A stretch of 64,000 bases of DNA from Xiphophorus maculatus. Lineage: Eukaryota > Chordata > Actinopteri > Cyprinodontiformes > Poeciliidae. The DNA is taken from NCBI RefSeq assembly GCF_002775205.1, contig NC_036456.1:13853463-13917462 (forward strand), written 5' to 3'. The notes under the pieces are model-generated. The model was given only the letters and a program-made list of their open reading frames with translations, made no database searches and had not been told where the DNA came from. The first letter of the stretch is position 1, and the number at the start of each line of letters is the position of its first letter. The position numbers and the translations under genes are program-made. This document shows, piece after piece, positions 60,793-64,000 of this stretch.

Positions 60793-63700
60793 ATGCGTTT
60801 CCACATAATCATCGCAGCTTTTCTCTGGGCTGCGTTTGTGGAGTCGCGGAAAATCCGAGGAATATCATCGTCCTGTGAGTTCAGCTCACCGTTTTAGCTA
60901 AAGCCAAGTCGCTCACGTCGTATTTATGCTATCAATAAGTCTTCATTCATAGTCACAACTAGTTCATATATAGCTGACTTCACCGCAGACTGTATAGATC
61001 TGTAAAACATTTAGGTGTATAGGTTGCAGCTGGAGGAACAAACATGTAGATTTCAGAGAATCACAACCATTTACTTACATCAATTCATAAAATGACTCTT
61101 ATTTTGTCTTTGTGTTTTTCTGTGTAGCTCATGGCCATGTTTTCTCTTGATTTAACAGATAAAAGGTTCTACAGGGAGAGGAAGTCATTTCTGTGCATAG
61201 ATGGGTCCAAAATGATTCCTTTCGAGCAGGTGAACGACGACTACTGCGACTGCGCAGATGGATCTGATGAACCAGGTAAACATGGATTAATAATAGACGA
61301 ATCATCATTCAGATTTCAGGACTGTGTAATCACTAGCTGCAGGCACAGACGTTTGACTTTGAGCAATATTATGTTTTTGTTCTACTGTTTAGAAATAAAG
61401 CGTTCAGCTCTTTTGAACAGCAACATTAAAGCTGTTTTGCAATATTCGGTTTAGTTCAGATGGTTATTATCTTTAATTGATTTGGTTGTTTATGAAGGCT
61501 AAACGAAACACAATTAACCTTATTGAGATCATTATGAATTTGACACTTCTATTAGTTGCCCTAGGGCCAACTAATTTTTATACTAAAAGAGGTTAGTACT
61601 TAAATTACTGATTATTTTGTTTTTATTTTGTTGACAAATTAGTTGAACTATATATGCATTTTAGTTCATATTTCTAAGCTTGAATGAAATTAAACTGCGT
61701 TTCCTAAGGGTTGTTTTTGTCATATTTTGATATGCAGATATTTTTTTGTAATGATCACTCCTATTTGTACTAAAATAATTATAGATTAATGTATGATAAA
61801 ATGATTAATCAAATAATTAATTAGATGTAAACTCTAGTATTTCTTTCATTAGGAAAAACCCAGATTCCAAGCATAATTGTGTTGGTTTCCAAGGCAAACT
61901 TGCCACTCACAATATGACGCATGTACGTGTGCTGTAAAGGCACTGGCCCGGTCCCTATACTTGCACTACTACACCCTATGCTGCGCTATGAAATGTGCAC
62001 TCAGTCATAGTGCTTTTTGACTGAGAATCTCAAACAATTTCTTTGGATTTTCAAAAATGTCACACACAAAACAAAAACATTACCATATTTCCACCTATTA
62101 ATTCATACTGTCACATACACTAAAGAGTTGTGGGTATATATACTAACTAGATCTTCTTGACTAAATCAACTTTCCAGTTTGGTATTCCATGGGGTTCAGT
62201 TTTAGGGCCATTGCTAATCTTGCTTTAACTGCTCCTTTAGCTCCCATAATGTTAATTTCTCCTACTCACTTTCAAAACTGCACATTTAATTAAAATGGCT
62301 GGATTCAATTAAGGCTAGCAGTTAACTCAGTAAAATCAAAATAATAATAATAATAATAGACTGAAATAATTCTTTGCTTAAAAAAAGCCATGTTCTATCA
62401 TTTAAGAAATATTGCCAGCCAGGCTCCAGTGCCTTCCTGAAATTGAAATTTTAATTTATGCTTTGTCTTGTCTGAATGATTGAATGCATTCTGTGAATGT
62501 CTTTAAAAATCTACCATTCACCAGTTGCAGGTTGCTCAGACTGCTACTACCAGGCGTCTGGTTTGAAGTGTTTCATGTTTATTTCTACCCACAAACTTGT
62601 CAGGTCATTGTGACTCAACAGCCTAATCTACTAACAAAACTTTTCTCTAGTCCTGGTGTCTTTTATTGAGAATATATGATGAAGAACTAAATACCAAGAA
62701 AATGTCTAATGTTCTATGAGCTGAAATATTGTAAGTGTCCCTCATTGCTGCAAAACATTCAGTTAAACTTTTGTAAATTTAAGAATAAAATAAAACTGTT
62801 TAATGCTTAATTTAAAAAGTTTCCTGTAAATGGGGTATGTGGTCTACTGAAAGGGCCATTAATAAACTGCGCCATCACCAGCATCAGTGTAAGTGCTATA
62901 ATAACCCTCTTTCACCGCTACACACAGGGGAGCAGCACAAGTAGGAGGTTAATGATGCCAAACTGAGCTCATGTTGAGTGTGCCTATATCATCAAGCCTG
63001 GTGGAGTTTTACATCAGATACAGTCCAGGAAAAACGAGTGATAATAAAGGTGGTGCTTCATCAGACCTCCGCTTAGATAAGATATAACTGTGTCCATTTT
63101 CTCATGAATAGTTTTCATATTCAAAACAAGTTTGGAACTAGTTAAGAATTTGCATCCAAACTAGGAGCATAGGTCAACGTTTTTGTTTTTTTTTCCCCAC
63201 AGAAATATGTTACACCATTTAAAACTGGTACAAACAGCTACAGACTGTTGTCTTTGTTGAATTCCAAATAAAAATATAAAACGATGATAAACATAAACTG
63301 GAGGAAAAAAGAAACAGAAACCCATAAGCCCATAAAAAACAGTTGTATGTTATGCAACTGACACACAATTATCACGTTCAATAAAAAATGTTTATAGGTC
63401 CTTTAAAAATAAATTAATCTTTTGTGGCAGAAGCAATATCACACATAAATATAGAAAAACTACAACCTTCAATTTCAGCACTTTTTTTCAGTAAGAAAAT
63501 ATTAAGAATGTTCTGAAATAATTTAAAATTGTGTAAAAATTCCCTTTATTAAAATAAATCTCACTTGTTTTTTTTTTATTGTACTTTTATAAGATCAAAA
63601 AGCATTCAAGAAACATGACTTAATTTTTCCCTTACCAGACATAAACTCAGCCATCTTCCATGCCTATTCTTGTTCCTAAACATAAATCTACTGAATAAAT

Positions 63701-63954
63701 GCACTCAAAAACAGCTAGATGTTCTGCAATAAAAGCTGAATTTCATTTTGGAATTTTTAAATACTCCAATGAACTAGTTTAATTAAAACGACTAGTTTTT
63801 GAGAATTATTATGCATTGTATTCTTCCTTTGATTTCTTTTTAATCTGGCTCTATTCAGGCACCTCAGCGTGTCCTCGTGGTCGGTTCTACTGCACCAACC
63901 TGGGCTTCAGGCCGCACTACATCCCATCATCTAGAGTCAATGATGGCATCTGCG
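60793..63954 (+). CDS. prkcsh: Glucosidase II beta subunit-type protein (PRKCSH-like), 5' part, runs off window
   Basis: Glucosidase II beta is the regulatory, ER-retained subunit of the enzyme that trims glucose from N-glycans. Visible coding exons are 60793-60874, 61159-61275 and 63859-63954, all with GT/AG borders and all in phase 1. The first encodes [18 protein letters not shown], a clear signal peptide, followed by RKIRGISSS. The spliced mature N terminus aligns without gaps to the family start (RG-[VI]-S...FY...K.F.C). Exons 2-3 give an LDL-receptor-A-like module, [20 protein letters not shown] then GSDEPGT.AC, with the acidic calcium ligands. The beginning of a second module ([18 protein letters not shown]) follows. 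The acceptor after tttaacag (61158) is preferred over an upstream gtgtag because it keeps this alignment. The remaining exons lie beyond 64000. It could be prkcsh itself or a fish paralogue; the visible part cannot decide. Confidence 0.85.
61280..63855 (+). other. Intron 2 of the PRKCSH-like gene
   Basis: AT-rich intron of 2.6 kb with a (TAA)n run at 62341-62358. No other feature recognised. Confidence 0.7.
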
Positions 63955-64000
63955 GTAAGCTTTAACTTTATGCTGAGTTGCACTGGTGAAAAATAAAAAA

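Noticed and set aside
61131-61454. 107-codon open frame starting MAMFSLDL
   Set aside because: Combines intron sequence with exon 2 of the PRKCSH-like gene; the ATG lies in the intron.

Overview
The window is vertebrate nuclear DNA, almost certainly from a teleost fish. The support is spliced genes with GT/AG introns, a four-exon intestinal fatty-acid-binding protein gene, a DM-domain transcription factor, a glucosidase II beta-type gene, and a dense load of fish-type DNA transposon relics (Tc1/mariner, hAT, piggyBac, CACTA-like) with a little LINE and SINE. The species cannot be named from this sequence alone.

Three protein-coding genes are well supported. fabp2 lies on the minus strand (CDS 20013 to 18723), with all four exons readable and a 132-residue product. 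dmrta1 lies on the plus strand (57406-59235) in two exons carrying the DM and DMA domains. A PRKCSH-type glucosidase II beta gene starts at 60793 on the plus strand and runs off the right edge; its first three coding exons are visible. A possible terminal exon with a long 3' UTR, from an unidentified plus-strand gene to the left, may begin at 9667.

Layout: 1-9.6 kb is AT-rich non-coding DNA with piggyBac-like and Tc1 fragments. 9.67-11.8 kb is the candidate 3' exon/UTR. 13.5-14.1 kb has an AT microsatellite interrupted by an intact-ended 389-bp Tc1 derivative. 15.5-15.9 kb is a CpG-rich block of unknown role. 18.7-20.2 kb is fabp2 with its promoter. 21-41 kb is gene-poor, with a LINE fragment and several decayed Tc1 copies. 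41.49-48.71 kb is bounded by matching CACTG termini with repeat-rich subterminal arrays and contains two hAT elements with perfect 8-bp target duplications, a dead piggyBac, a foldback and a SINE remnant; it reads as one nested composite transposon. 48.7-57.2 kb is non-coding with more transposon relics. 57.4-64 kb holds dmrta1 and the PRKCSH-type gene, with a Tc1 relic between them.

The genes do not form a functional unit. FABP2 is a cytosolic lipid carrier of enterocytes, DMRTA1 a nuclear transcription factor, and glucosidase II beta an ER glycan-processing subunit. The most unusual signals are the composite CACTA-like element with its higher-order subterminal repeats, and a set of perfect short-loop inverted duplications (12-33 bp arms) scattered over 40 kb, one with telomere-type repeats in its loop. 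No clear previously undescribed gene system was found.
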